Shown: positions 25,100 through 36,327 of the stretch, one piece after another | How positions within the stretch are numbered: the first letter of the stretch is position 1 | How the letters are laid out: every line of letters starts with the position of its first letter | From: Cryptomeria japonica | Taxonomy: Eukaryota > Streptophyta > Pinopsida > Cupressales > Cupressaceae | DNA: 64,000 nucleotides | Direction: 5' to 3' | NCBI RefSeq assembly: GCF_030272615.1 | Contig: NC_081406.1 | Location: forward strand, 230,322,896 to 230,386,895 | The notes under the pieces: generated by a model | What the model was told of the DNA's origin: nothing | The model's input: the letters and a program-made list of their open reading frames with translations, nothing else | Databases searched by the model: none | Translations under genes and position numbers: made by a program

Positions 25100-25181
25100 G
25101 TAATGAAATAACTTGCACAAGAGCAGCTTTGATAACACTTGTAATGAAATGATTTACACAAGAGAAGCTTTGATACCACTT
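25100..25181 (-). repeat. 41-bp tandem duplication containing the copia primer site
   Basis: Two units, 25100-25140 and 25141-25181, each contain a minus-strand match to the tRNA-Met primer motif. The right one is TGGTATCAAAGC (25167-25178). The left one has one change (TGTTATCAAAGC). Each is preceded by GTAATGAAAT on the plus strand. Confidence 0.75.
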
Positions 25182-25537
25182 GCAATGGTATAATGTGCAC
25201 AAAAGAAGAATATGGTAGGAAATATGCTGCAAATAATTGATACTAATAAGCCACTTCAATTGGGCAACCTCCAAAAGTGGCCACTTTGAGGGGGATACCT
25301 CCAGTAGTCTTCAATAAGAATAAAATACACAATACGATGATAATAAACTACCGCTACCTCCTATATATACCATACTTATGCCATGGATGCCACCTATGCC
25401 AACCTAACTACCTATATAAGGCTATATAAATGATCATATAACTTAATTAAGAGTTATGCTAGTCAGATGCCAGCTACACATATCCCATGTGCACTATAAA
25501 TTAAGGCTGTAGTATGCTCCATCCTTAAAAACTAACA
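25181..25537 (-). mobile_element. Copia 5' LTR, minus strand
   Basis: The minus strand starts TGTTAGTTTTTAAGGATGG at 25537 and ends ATTGCA at about 25181, two bases before the primer site. A TATATATAG box lies at 25371-25378. Length is about 357 bp. Only a gag fragment follows, so the element is truncated. Confidence 0.6.
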
Positions 25538-25550
25538 TTGTCCTTAATAT

Positions 25551-25805
25551 TGATGTACTCTAGATGCTTTTGAAGGAATATGCCGTTTCCCATGTTGCAT
25601 CTTTACTTGCGAAATTCTTCCATTTTTAGATACTCTATAATCATCCTCATTCGCAACCTCTTTGTGTGACAATGTTGACGAACTTTGGATGCTTCTCAAG
25701 GAACATTTCATTTCCCATGTTACATCTTCACTTGCTAGATTCTTCGACCCGATTAGATACTCTATAACCATCCCCATTTGCAATCTCTTACTGCATATTG
25801 AAAGA
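25551..25805. repeat. Tandem duplication, period about 127 bp
   Basis: Two diverged copies share TTTCCCATGTT(G/A)CATCTT, TAGATACTCTATAA and GCAA(C/T)CTCTT, in the same order. Confidence 0.75.
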
Positions 25806-26187
25806 AATCCTTCAAGTTCCAAAATGTTTTTGCCCTCCTCATCAAGCTTTTGTAACTTATCTTGTATTGAAATTCTACACTAATTAGCTTGTTGCCCCAT
25901 AATATTCTATACTTTTGCCTTGTTCTTTGAGAATGCCCCTTGTTGGTGTTACATGCTTTCTTCCAATGCTCAAACCTTTTGGCGTACCTTCAAAGAAGAG
26001 GTGATGGATGGTGAATGGTTCTTGAGTACTAGTTTAATGACCAAGTCCTGGTCTCTTTGGTTGGTAGACACTTTGGTATCTCTCCAAATAGTGACAATGC
26101 ATGGCAAAATATTATTGGCTAGGACACTTCCTCCTCCTCTTCCTTTTCTTCATTAGCACCTATTTGCTTTATTTTGGTGATAGGAAG
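25806..26187. other. No gene seen upstream of the gypsy fragment
   Basis: This probably includes gypsy-derived sequence too decayed to read. No domain was recognised. Confidence 0.35.
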
Positions 26188-27535
26188 AAACCAAACTGCA
26201 GAAGAAAAGACCTTACTGCCTTAATCCAAACATGAAAAAGAGAGTGAAGATAGAATTAGACAAAATGTTGGCAACAAGAATAATAAAACCAGTGGAGGAC
26301 TAGTCCCATGTTGGTTCAAAATAAGAAAACAAGCGAAATTAGGATCTGTGTAGATTTTTGGGAGCTCAATAAAGCTTGCATTCACAATCCCTTTCCCAGC
26401 CTTTTTATAGAAGAAATCTAGGAATATGTTGTAGGGCGAGAGATCTTTTCATTTATTGATGGTTATTTTGGCTACTATTAGGTTCAGATAAAAAAGGAAG
26501 ACCAACCGAAAACCACATTTACCACTGAATGGGGTTTATGCCCTTCGGCCTGAAAAATGCTCTGGTAGCATTCAATAGGATTATGGTGAACACATTTAAG
26601 GAGTTTATTCATGATTTTCTGGAGGTATGTTTAGATGATTTGACGATATATGGATTGGTAAGAAATCACATTCAGTCCCTCCACATGATGTTAGAAAAAT
26701 GCCAAAGTATGCGAATCTCTCTCAACATCAAGAAATGCATATTTGTGGTATCCTTTGGCACACATCTATGTCATATAATATGTAAAGGACTCACGGTGAC
26801 CCAATGAAGATTGCCCTAATCATGACACTACTGCCACCCAAGACAGCTCCACATTTTTAGGATACATAGGCTATCATAGGAATTCTATTAAAGGATATGC
26901 CAACCTAGTATTCCCTCTAGAAGAACTCTCTTAAAAGAAGACTAATAAAGAAATTACTTGGACCAAACAATGCTAGCAATATTTTGACACCCTGAAACGA
27001 AAAATAGCAAAAGCCCCCTATCCTCATATTTCTAGATTTGATAGTCCCCTTCCATGTCTATTCGACATAGCTATAGGAGCAGTCCTCACACAACCTTGTG
27101 GTAACAAAGATCATCCCATTGCCTTCGCTAGTCGGAGACTTTTCAAGCAGAACAAAGCTATACAACCATCGAAAGAGAGGCCTTGGCTATGGTCTACACA
27201 CTACATCAATTCCATGACCACCTTTTGTCTACACCCTTCACATTCTACATAGATCATGAACCTTTGAAGTTTTTACTAAATAAACTAGTTATTGAAGGAC
27301 GAATCCGTAGATGGTTACTACTATTTCAAGAGTTTAATTTTAACATCACGGTGAAACCAAGGAGAAATAATCAAGGTCCAGACTACCTATCCTGCATTGA
27401 CATAGGAGAACTAGATGAGGCTGAGGAGGACCTACTTGGCACCCTCTTGTTCAGAATAACTACGGTATTAGATGAGCTCTATGACGTTGCCACAATACTT
27501 TCTACAGGTGAATACAGTGCTGATATGACAACAAA
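26188..27535 (+). pseudogene. Ty3/gypsy RT-RNase H fragment
   Basis: The order of motifs is that of a gypsy polyprotein. The RT N-terminus begins NMKKRVKIELDKMLATRII. A readable frame at 26529-26807 holds MPFGLKNALVAFNRIMV and the palm motif VCLDDLTIYG (normally YxDD). RNase H follows at about 27050-27410 with STPFTFYIDHEPLKFLL and a tether region, GRIRRWLLLFQEFNF. Multiple stops and frameshifts inactivate it. It belongs to the same family as the pol region at 56.4-57.8 kb, with near-identical stretches, but carries different lesions and lacks integrase, gag and LTRs. Confidence 0.9.
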
Positions 27536-27592
27536 TATTTTCTAGAAGGCTCACCTTTCAAAATATTACTATGTAGGTTACCATGATGAGAT

Positions 27593-27706
27593 GTACCTAG
27601 GGTTTGAAATTCTAACTTCAAATTTAAATTTCTGATTCCAGATGGAGCACTGAGATGTACCTAGGGTTTGAATATCTAACTTCAAATTTAATCCACTGAT
27701 TCCAGA
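27593..27706. repeat. 65-bp tandem duplication
   Basis: GAGATGTACCTAGGGTTTGA is repeated, followed each time by TCTAACTTCAAATTTAA and CTGATTCCAGA. Confidence 0.85.
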
Positions 27707-28086
27707 GTTACCTTACACCATCCATAAGAATTCACAACAGCATGCTTAAAAACTCAAATATGAAATTTTTATCTACAAAGAGTGCACAAGAAGTTTAGTA
27801 GTTTAGAGGACAACATAATTAAATTTTTGAGTTAATATAAGGGTCTGAAATTGATTATAGATCTTACATATTACATTAGCCTTTGTAGGTGTTATTAGGC
27901 CCTCCCAACTGGCAACAGTTGTGTCAAGGCCTCCAATTTGCCACCAGATTGATCTAGAATGCCACCACATAGTGGCTTAGGTCTGCTGATTAGGTGTCCT
28001 CTCTGCCGAATCTGTAGATCTAGGTTTGTTTATCTTAATTTGTTCCTCAATAATTACCCAGGTTTGTCAAGATCTCCTTAGGCTAG
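27707..28086. other. Host DNA of the first family L insertion
   Basis: I recognise no gene. The last five bases, GCTAG (28082-28086), are the left target-site duplication. The same five bases follow the LTR at 31173-31177, so this sequence was originally continuous with 31178 onward. Confidence 0.6.
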
Positions 28087-28459
28087 TGTTGTGACGTTTT
28101 CACACATCGCCCCATTGCAAATGGGGACCCTTGTTTTTTGCTTTTTAGGGTTTGTTTTCTAGGTCTTTTAGGGTTTTGTTAGCTAGCCTTTGCATTTTGA
28201 GTGTCGCCCAGGTGATCAATAGGGTAGCAAGTCCTACTTAAGTGATGCCCTAGTCCTGAAATTTGGCTAAGTCTGAATGTCCTGATCCTGAATTTGACTA
28301 AGTCTGGAAACTGAAAAAACCTCCAAAGACTAGATTTTGCAATATAACTCCTGGAGGTCTGAAACCACTCTCAAACATCTTGAAAGTATATATGGAATAT
28401 AACTTAAAGTATAAGTAAACTTTCTTATACTTAAATGTTATATTCCATAAAAATTGTCC

Positions 28460-29110
28460 TGATAGAGAGTTCGAAAAGTCAAATTTCGTTCCTGTTCTTC
28501 ACTGAGGATCCAGAGCGAACTTCGCTCCTGTCCCTCCCAGGAGGACCAAGGCGAAGCGCTCCTGTCCCTCGCCAAGGGTCCAGAGCGAAAATACTTATTT
28601 GAGCCATTCCTGACCTTGTTTGGACAAATTGAGACATCAAAGGCATGGTGAAGGACGAAATGAGCATGATAGAGCATCCAGACTTGATCAAAAACAATGA
28701 AATGATGAAGTTTTTGCCTAGAAGGTCAAATTCGCTCCTGTCCCTCACTGAAGGACCAGAGCGATTTTCTTTATATGCACAATTTTAGACCTTTTTTGGA
28801 CATTAACTTTTATTCATAGCATTAAGTAAGATGATATCTTCCTTAGCCAAGACTTTTTTTGATGAAAATTGTAACGATTTGGCCTAGAGAGCAAATTTCG
28901 CTCTTGTCCCTCAGTGAAGGACCGGAGCTTAAAGTCTGACATTGCTTTGTCCTCGCAGGATTTTAACGACTTGATGATTTGAAGAAGTCCAAAGAGATGC
29001 ATTTTACCAAATGAATATAACTTGAAGTGCCGTCGTGAAGAAAAATGAACCAAAATGCAAAAATCGCTCCTGTCCCTCAGTCAGGGACCAGGGCGATGAG
29101 GTTTGTATTT
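28460..29110 (+). repeat. Copy 1 U3 minisatellite with TCGCTC...GAGCGA cores
   Basis: About five to six degenerate units are spaced from about 50 to 200 bp. Each core reads like TCGCTCCTGTCCCTC, then about four bases, then AAGGACCAGAGCGA, and so folds as a hairpin (TCGCTC with GAGCGA, GTCC with GGAC). Clear cores lie near 28530, 28580, 28732, 28897 and 29064. Copies 2 and 3 have unrelated repeats in the same interval. Confidence 0.8.
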
Positions 29111-30208
29111 TTTCATCTTCCCATTTTGGCTCCAAAACAAACAATTGAATTTATTTTAAATGCTAAATTCGATAGGTTTTGAAAATTTAATTAAGTGGCA
29201 TTTAAAAATAACGCACATCATTTATTAATTAATTTTGCCTATTAAAAATTAAAAAAATTAATTATAAAGGCATAAAGTTAATTAATTATAAAATCAAGTT
29301 GAGCGCTTGGGTTTATTTTGTCAAGGTCGGCCATTATTATTTATTTAAAATCATTTTAATTGCCTCATTTTATCAAAGTCGGCCTAGAGGTAATTGTGAG
29401 AGGTGAGCGCTTATAAAAGGAGGTGTTTATTTCATTTTCACATCATCATTTATCATCTCTCATATGCGACTTGGAGAAGGCAAAAGAGGAGCGAATTTCA
29501 TACAAAGGAGGGGCGAAATTGTCATTCAAGAGAAGGTGCAAATTGTGTTCAAGGTGCGAGTCTTATCAATAGGAAGGCACAAGCATTATCAAAGGAGTTT
29601 GAGTTTCAAGTTAGGCGAACTTGCCAAGGACATTGAAGAACACATCAAAGATTCCAAGGGTGGCGAATTAATAAAGAGGACGTTCATTATCCTTCAAGAT
29701 CAAGTCAAAGGCTTCAAATTTTAATTTTGCCTAGGCAAATTCCTCATTTTGCATTCTAGAGTTAGCTCTCAAGTGAGGCATCAAATGGAGATCTCATCAA
29801 GAAAAATCAAGCCGAATCAAGGACGATCTTCGCCGGGACGATCAAGCCAGGACAGGGGCGACCTCTTTCAATCCAGCGTTCCAAGGCAAGGTACATCATC
29901 ATCTTGCAAATCAAGGACAAAAGGAGTTAGGACAAGAGTTAATTAAAGATAGCCTCTCAACGACATCAAATTGAATATCTAGCAAGCTACAAGTGTCAGA
30001 TGAGGTGGCATCCTAGTCATCACTCCTCCAGTCAGTGTGGTCCACCTCAGCATGTCCAGATTCAATGTACCTAACTCATGGAAGGTGGCACAAACTCCGA
30101 TGTACCTACCCCAGCTATCCATTGGTCGATTTTTCTAGAAGGGACATGTGTCCAAGCAATACAATTTTATCATTGGTCAAGCATTAAATGTTATGTAATG
30201 GTTGTAAC

Positions 30209-30297
30209 AAACCCTAATTAGGGTTTTCATTGTTGAATCTTGGCCATTGATCTTGAATTGATCTAAGCCATCAAATTGTATTGTGGGCACTATATAA
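30209..30297 (+). promoter_or_regulatory. Family L promoter: palindromic telo-box and TATA
   Basis: The perfect 18-bp palindrome AAACCCTAATTAGGGTTT (30209-30226) contains a plant telo-box on each strand. TATATAAG begins at 30291, 65 bp after the palindrome. The same pair and spacing recur in copies 2 and 3 and in the LTR next to ORF A. A separate TATA-like box (TTATAAAAGG) lies at 29411-29420. Confidence 0.75.
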
Positions 30298-31177
30298 GCC
30301 CAGGCATTTCATTTGTAAAGGCTAATTAGAAATAAGGAGAGAGAGTTGTAAATAATAGAAAGCAGTTAGTAGATAGAGAGTAGTTAGAAATTGATAGAAT
30401 AGTAATTAGAGTAGAATAGGAGGACAAGGCAAGAAATTGTTGCCATTGATTATAAACAAACTCCATTTTCATTGAAGTAATGGTGAAGTGTGTCGTTTCT
30501 TGCAATTTGCATGGTTTCTTGTTGAGTCTTCAATCCTTGATGGTAGATGATTAGATGAATGGAGGAAATGCGATTGATTAATGGTGGAATTCGTATATCC
30601 ATACTACTAGCAGTTTGTTGATTGCAGACTTGCCTTGTGTAGTCAACTGGAATCATTCAGCTTAAGCTCAATTTCAATTTGTCGCTTCTTCATTGATATG
30701 CATCAACTTGATGGTGTCTATGCCTGCGGTGATGATTTGAACATCATAAAGCTTCCCTTAGAAGATCGCACTAGCCTTGTGGAGATGGTCCATTGATGTC
30801 AAAACAAGACCTAGTTAGAGTTTCATCAAAAATCAAATCATTGCTCCTACATTCTTAGTATTAGGATTAGATCTTCTCTTCGCCCTCATCCTTTTTCCAT
30901 TTTTTCAAATCTAAGCCAGTAAGAGCCTGTGTTCCAGCAAAGCAGATCGGAAGTTCAATCATCAGATGTAAGTCCCCTTGTGATTCCAGCAAATCACATC
31001 ATACCACGGCGAGCTTGTCCACACGTAGAGACCCTACTAACCAGAACATTGGAGTCATCCTAACTGATCCTTCATGCGAATCTTCAGCAGTTAGAGACTT
31101 TATTCAAGAGAGGATAAGATGCCTTTAGGTATTTTATTCTGTGTATGATGGTGTACAAAATACACGTCAACAGCTAG

Positions 31178-31520
31178 TTGCTGCAATAGGTAGCACCAGA
31201 ATGACCCTCTGAATTCCTCCAACACTGGTTGCTGTAGTGATTATTGTCCAGGTGTAGCTCGTTCCTAGGGTTTGAGTAAACTGTTTGCCAGTTATGATTG
31301 GGATCTCCTGATTCTAGGGCGTAAGAGGATTACTACAGTTGCTGGTGGCTAATTTGGAAGTTGAATAACCCTTCCTTCTGCCTGTGATTGGCGACCTGCA
31401 GTCTAGAAATAACTTTGCTCTACTGAAGATGGCGATCAACACTCTAATCAGCTTCGTTCTGCCTGAAAATGGTGGCAGAGGATGATCAGCATTCTGTAAT
31501 GAATTATCCTGAGGTTTGCA
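31178..31520. other. Host DNA between two LTR insertions
   Basis: I recognise no gene. TTGCA at 31516-31520 is the left target duplication of the next LTR. Confidence 0.6.
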
Positions 31521-33077
31521 TGTAATGTCCCTTTTTGTATAATGCCCTAATTTAACCCTAAATCACAATTTCCAAGTAAAACAAGAAATGGAATAGAGGA
31601 ACATTAACTTAATATGATATACCTAATTTTTTGACAGAATTCAACTATAGGGAAGCTAGGATAAGGTGACTTGATAGGGTGCCCTAGAGATCTCTACCCT
31701 AGGCCCAAGAGCAGATATACCATCCCTCTTGGCCTCATGCGGCCCATACCATCCATATGAGGTGGTGTACCTAGTGAGGTGTCCTATAACCATTCCCCTT
31801 CATCTTGCCATCCATTTCCCACTTCCTATTATTGGATTTCTTGATGTATTAATTCACCATGATAAAGGGATGAGGTGTATTAACAATAGGGTGCCCCAGA
31901 AGCCCATCCCTTCTAACCTCAAAGGCAGTACCCCTTGTACCCCCTTGGCCTCATGGGACCATTTGGTCACCACCATGAGGTGGCATACCTAGAAGAGTAC
32001 CCCATCGCCATTCGCCTCCTTGTAATCCCTCATTACACCTACCATGGTTGAAAAACATAATATATATAGAATATCCTATATTATGTTACACATTCTATAC
32101 ATTTATATATTAAATAGTCATAAGCAACAACACAATATGAATCAGCAATGAACAGATAGAAATAACATTCATTGTGCTATATTAAACAATCATAAATAGC
32201 AATACGTTATTAGGCAGTAGTATGCAGATATGTACAGTATTCATTATGCTATGTATGGGGAACTCATACCACAACCACTGTATAGAATCGAACTGCTGTG
32301 TATTTACTTTCTTATAAATGCCAAATCTGATCTCATTCAATGATTGATTGATTGAATGGATGAATTCCTTTGATTTGATGATTAAGTGATTGTTGATTTG
32401 ATAGAATGATTTGCTGATTGATTGTTTGCTTCATTTGAATGATTGGAATGATGATTGATAAGTGATCCTTGAATTATTGGAATGATCTCTTTTATACTTC
32501 ATTTGTGAAAGGGTCACCACCTTTCATAAGGCTTGAGTCACCACCCTTCATTAGAATTGAGTCACCATCCTTCATGACTATCTATGAGAATAATAAATTA
32601 TTCTCCAAATAAATTGATCTCCCTTCTGTCTCTACCTAAATGAACCTTCTTCCTTTCATATCATCCCATGTGAGGGACAGGTCACATCTCGCATGGTCAC
32701 ATCTCTTCATCATGCCTGCCCTTTGGCAAGAGACACAACCTTTCACAATTTCCACCCTTTGAAATAGTACAACCCTTCATAATTTTTGCCCTTTGAAAAA
32801 GACACAACCTTTCCACTTCCCATTCATTTCTTCTTCCATTATTCCTTCCTTGGTTCACATGCTTCCATTCATTTCTTCCCCTCCTTTTTTCTTTTGAAAT
32901 GACTCCTCTCTCTTATATCTCATGTGTGAGAGAGTCGTAACTCTTCATTCCATGCCTTTTGACCTTTCATTAACTTATTTACATTTTAATTATGTTATAT
33001 TATATTTTTATTATTTTATGTTTTAATTTATTATTATTATTTATTATTGAATCCTATTTTAAAAAGGGGACATTACA
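31521..33077 (-). mobile_element. Solo LTR, 1.56 kb, TGTAATGTCCC family
   Basis: The plus strand starts TGTAATGTCCCTTTTT and ends AAAAAGGGGACATTACA, a long near-perfect terminal inversion. It is flanked by a perfect TTGCA duplication (31516-31520 and 33078-33082). A minus-strand TATA box (GTATAAAAGA, near 32486-32497) suggests minus orientation. No coding sequence. The duplication and termini are direct observations. Confidence 0.9.
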
Positions 33078-33704
33078 TTGCAGTTCAAAACACAATAGAG
33101 TTCGATGAAAGAGACTTGGGGTTTCTTCCAAAACTCCTAGGTTTGTAGCAATTTGAGTCCTTGTGCAAGTCTTTTCAGAAGACCAAAATCAGAAATAAGC
33201 TAAGTTACACAGTTCCAAATGGCACAATTAAATACCTGTAGTAGATGGGGTGCTAGGGCCCAAAATTGGTGCCTTGTTTGAAATTTATACTGCTGGCTGA
33301 CCTAGCCACTTTATTTTTAAATATTTATTAATTATTCTTATTATTAATAATATTAATATTATTACTATATTATATTTTATTATTTATTAATGTTTTAAAA
33401 CACTGCGATTAAATTAAAATAATAATGTTATATCCCCTGGATGAAGGGAACATGACAGTTTTCTTGTCCCAAATATTGGTTGTCCTCAAGCAATGACAAC
33501 CCCTGAAACACTGTCCACTTTATGCAAAGGTAGCATAACATGGATTGGTGCTCAATGATCCTGGGCATTGCTCCAAATAAACTATCTTGCTTCCTTAATG
33601 TCCTTATCATCATATGTGTAAGCTTCCACAGCTTGTGCAAATACCGCTTTTGAGTTACTTTTGTGAAGTTTACTGGAGAACATTTGGTTTCCGACCATGC
33701 TACC
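33078..33704. other. Host DNA between LTR insertions, no gene recognised
   Basis: It contains an AT-rich patch (33310-33430) and a minus-strand frame at 33428-33640 with no recognisable domain. CTACC at 33700-33704 is the left target duplication of family L copy 2. Confidence 0.5.
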
Positions 33705-33954
33705 TATTGTGACGTTTTCACACATTGCCCCATTGCAAATGGGGACTCCCACTTTTTTCTGTTTTCTAAGGTAGTTTTGGAGTCTTTAGTTATTAGCCTT
33801 TGTAAGGGGTATAGTTGGTTAAGAGCTGATCAAGTCAAGTCTCTCTCTCTAGATTAAGTAAGGTCAGTTAGTCTTCAAGGCTTAGGAAATGAATGGTTCA
33901 CATCTTTGCTCGCTCTAATGGAAATGAAATGTTGAAATTTGGCTAAGGCAAGTT

Positions 33955-35375
33955 GCTTTTGGAGGACTTCCTTTGACCACCCAAATGTGCAACTTAAGCA
34001 AGTTGATCATTTCCTTTGCCCGTCCCAGGCATTGACAACATTTCCTTTGCCCTTCCAAGGCATTGACACCACTTCCTTTGCTCAACCAAGGCATTGACAT
34101 CACTTTCTTTGACCTCATAGAAGCCTGATCAAGGTAGAAGACCTTTGAAATATTGGTTAAGGATGAGCATTTGATGTTTTTGTAGCGATTTGGAAGATAT
34201 TGAACTTGAGTGAACAAGCTTGATGCAATTGATGGTATTTCCTTTGACCCTCTGTAATGCCCCCTACTAGATTTAGGCCTTGATTATAAGTGTGATTCTG
34301 ACGACAACAATCATCGATGATAAACTAATATTTAGTCATCAACCTCATTGATCCTTCTATCTTCCTTGATCGATATATGCGACGCACACTATCTTATTGG
34401 TCACTTGTACATGCAATTGGGTGGATAGCAGATTAAACCTCTTGTCTTCATTACTACAACTTATTCATTAATCACACATGTTATCATTTGCCTTAGCGGA
34501 TATTCTTTGACTGTTATTTCTTAAGCGCTAAATAATCATTAATTGGGGTAGCGATAATATGATATCTTATGTACTACAAATACAGATCGTTGCTCTTGCA
34601 ATATTAAGTATGATCGATAAAATAGTCCACTTCACCTGTTGCAACCTTTGATTGGTATTGACAACGATGGTCGTTTTGGCTTGGCTCTATACTTTCATGT
34701 GTGATGATTATAATCGCTCTTTTCTACCTTTCCGTATTTAACATTAACTGAGTTTCTGGAATGTTTGTTTGATAATCCCTGGATTCGATAATCTTCCATG
34801 TGATAGTGTTGATTACGGAGACATATATTCATCAACATCTCTTAGCTGGGATTGTATACAAAAGGAGTTTTGGTATTAGCATAGCTCGACCATTTGCTGG
34901 CAGTGAGGAATCATTTATTGTAGAATTCCCAAAGTCGGTAATACCAAAAGATGATAGAGGAAATTCTCCAGAACCATAGTCTATTAAATATTAATCAAAT
35001 AATAATATTTAACGGATGGATAAATAAATTTTAAGAATATTATTAGTAAAATATTAATTAAATAATAATATTAAATAATCATTTGTTGTTTAATTATTAT
35101 ATTAATTATTAATAATAATTGTTTCTTTTAGGATACATATAGCGATCAAGGAGGGGACATGACACCCCCCAAAAGTGTGACATAAGGATTGAGTGATTTC
35201 CTTTGAGCCCCCAAAAGTGTGACATAAGGATCGAGTGATTTCCTTTGACCCCCCAAAAGTGCTACTTAAGGATTTCAGGACTTCCTTTGGCAATGGAAAT
35301 CAGCAACATAAGGATTTTAACACTTTCTTTGGCAATGGAAATTAGCAACTTAAGGTATTTACTTCCTTTGCCACC
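33955..35375 (+). repeat. Copy 2 U3 minisatellite with TTTCCTTTG cores
   Basis: About eleven units begin (A/C)TTTCCTTTG(A/C) and continue with CCAAGGCATTGACA- or CCCCAAAAGTGTGACATAAGG-type tails. Examples lie near 33962, 34004, 34039, 34070, 34101, 34238, 35190, 35238, 35281, 35325 and 35362. The nested LTR at 34253-35164 splits one unit. The motif is unrelated to the minisatellites of copies 1 and 3. Confidence 0.8.
34253..35164. mobile_element. Solo LTR nested inside family L copy 2
   Basis: It starts TGTAATGCCCCCTAC and ends GGGGACATGACA. The flanks CCCTC (34248-34252) and CCCCC (35165-35169) agree at four of five. Removing it restores a TTTGACCCC-type minisatellite unit, which confirms that it landed after that unit existed. 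Length 912 bp; no coding sequence. The termini resemble those of the LTR at 31521-33077. Confidence 0.85.
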
Positions 35376-36236
35376 TAAAACCTGTCAAATCAGACATATA
35401 AAGTGGGAAATCAGACATAAATCAGGCCTGAGACACAAAATCAGACTTAAAATCAGATGTTTCCATGATCAGAAAATTCATTTTCAGATTTAGTAAAAGT
35501 AGTAGGAAACTTGATTAGATAATTTTGCAATGTCTTGATTCAAGTTATGTTTGTTCCCAGGTTTGATGCAATCGGAATGAACATGCAAAGGAACATTAGG
35601 TTCAAGGCGTGGAGGGAACATCAGCTCACATACAAACTCAAAATTTCACCACGTAAGCAAAAACAAGGGCCCAAGGAAGACATTGCAACACTTCAAGTGT
35701 CAAGCTCATACAAGGCGATAGGATCATCATCAAGACACTATAAGGCAAGAATAGAGAAGAGATCAAGGGGAGAACAAGAAGACTCTAGGCTAGGAATGAA
35801 GGATTTCCACCGCATGAAGAAGATGATACTATACAAGTAAGATCAATGCATTCAAGGCAAGAAGGAAGGATTAAGCATAAACATCACAAGGTCTACATCA
35901 AATGCAGCACTAAGGCAGAATTCCCAAGCAAGAAGACAAAAAGTGAAATGATCAAGAAGAGATATGCTTCAATCACCTTCACTTGTGATGAGTTACAAAG
36001 ATCAAGCTAGCTAAGGTGGCGCCTAGTCATCACTTAGTCAATCATATTTTTTCAGGCTAAGGCGTCCAGATTCAATGCAACTAGCTCATCCAACAAGATA
36101 ACTACCACACATGGGCACAAAGTCCTATGCACCTACCATCGTCATCCATTGGTCGAAAACTCAAGGAAGGACATGTGTCCTACATTATGTAATTTTGTCA
36201 TTGGTCAAGCATTAAATGTTTTGCAATGGTTGTAAC

Positions 36237-36327
36237 AAACCCTAATTAGGGTTTCTATCTTTCAATCTTGGCCATTGATTGTGAATCAATCCGAGCCATT
36301 CAATTGTAATGAGAGCACAATATAAGG
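36237..36327 (+). promoter_or_regulatory. Family L promoter, copy 2
   Basis: AAACCCTAATTAGGGTTT lies at 36237-36254 and TATAAGG at 36321-36327, 66-67 bp apart. A second TATA-like box, CATATAAAG, lies at 35395-35403. Confidence 0.75.

Larger units (their letters stand above)
28087..31172 (+). mobile_element. Family L solo LTR, copy 1 (3.09 kb)
   Basis: The LTR starts TGTTGTGACGTTTTCACAC and ends TACACGTCAACA, with TGTTG/CAACA terminal inversion, flanked by a perfect 5-bp duplication GCTAG (28082-28086 and 31173-31177). It contains no gag or pol. Right after the start are two perfect small hairpins. A U3 minisatellite occupies about 28460-29110. The promoter region (palindromic telo-box 30209-30226, TATA 30291) is followed by about 880 bp of sequence shared with copies 2 and 3. 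The length is large for a plant LTR. Confidence 0.9.

Noticed and set aside
28087-28140. Helitron 3' end, because of the hairpin next to an element edge
   Set aside because: There is no CTRR terminus in either orientation, and 5-bp target duplications with TG...CA ends fit an LTR, not a Helitron.
29464-29946. Coding frames inside family L copy 1
   Set aside because: Equivalent positions in copies 2 and 3 do not encode similar peptides; most likely noncoding LTR.
30209-30226. Interstitial telomere repeat
   Set aside because: Only one AAACCCTAA per strand in a palindrome, in a fixed promoter position; not a tandem telomeric array.
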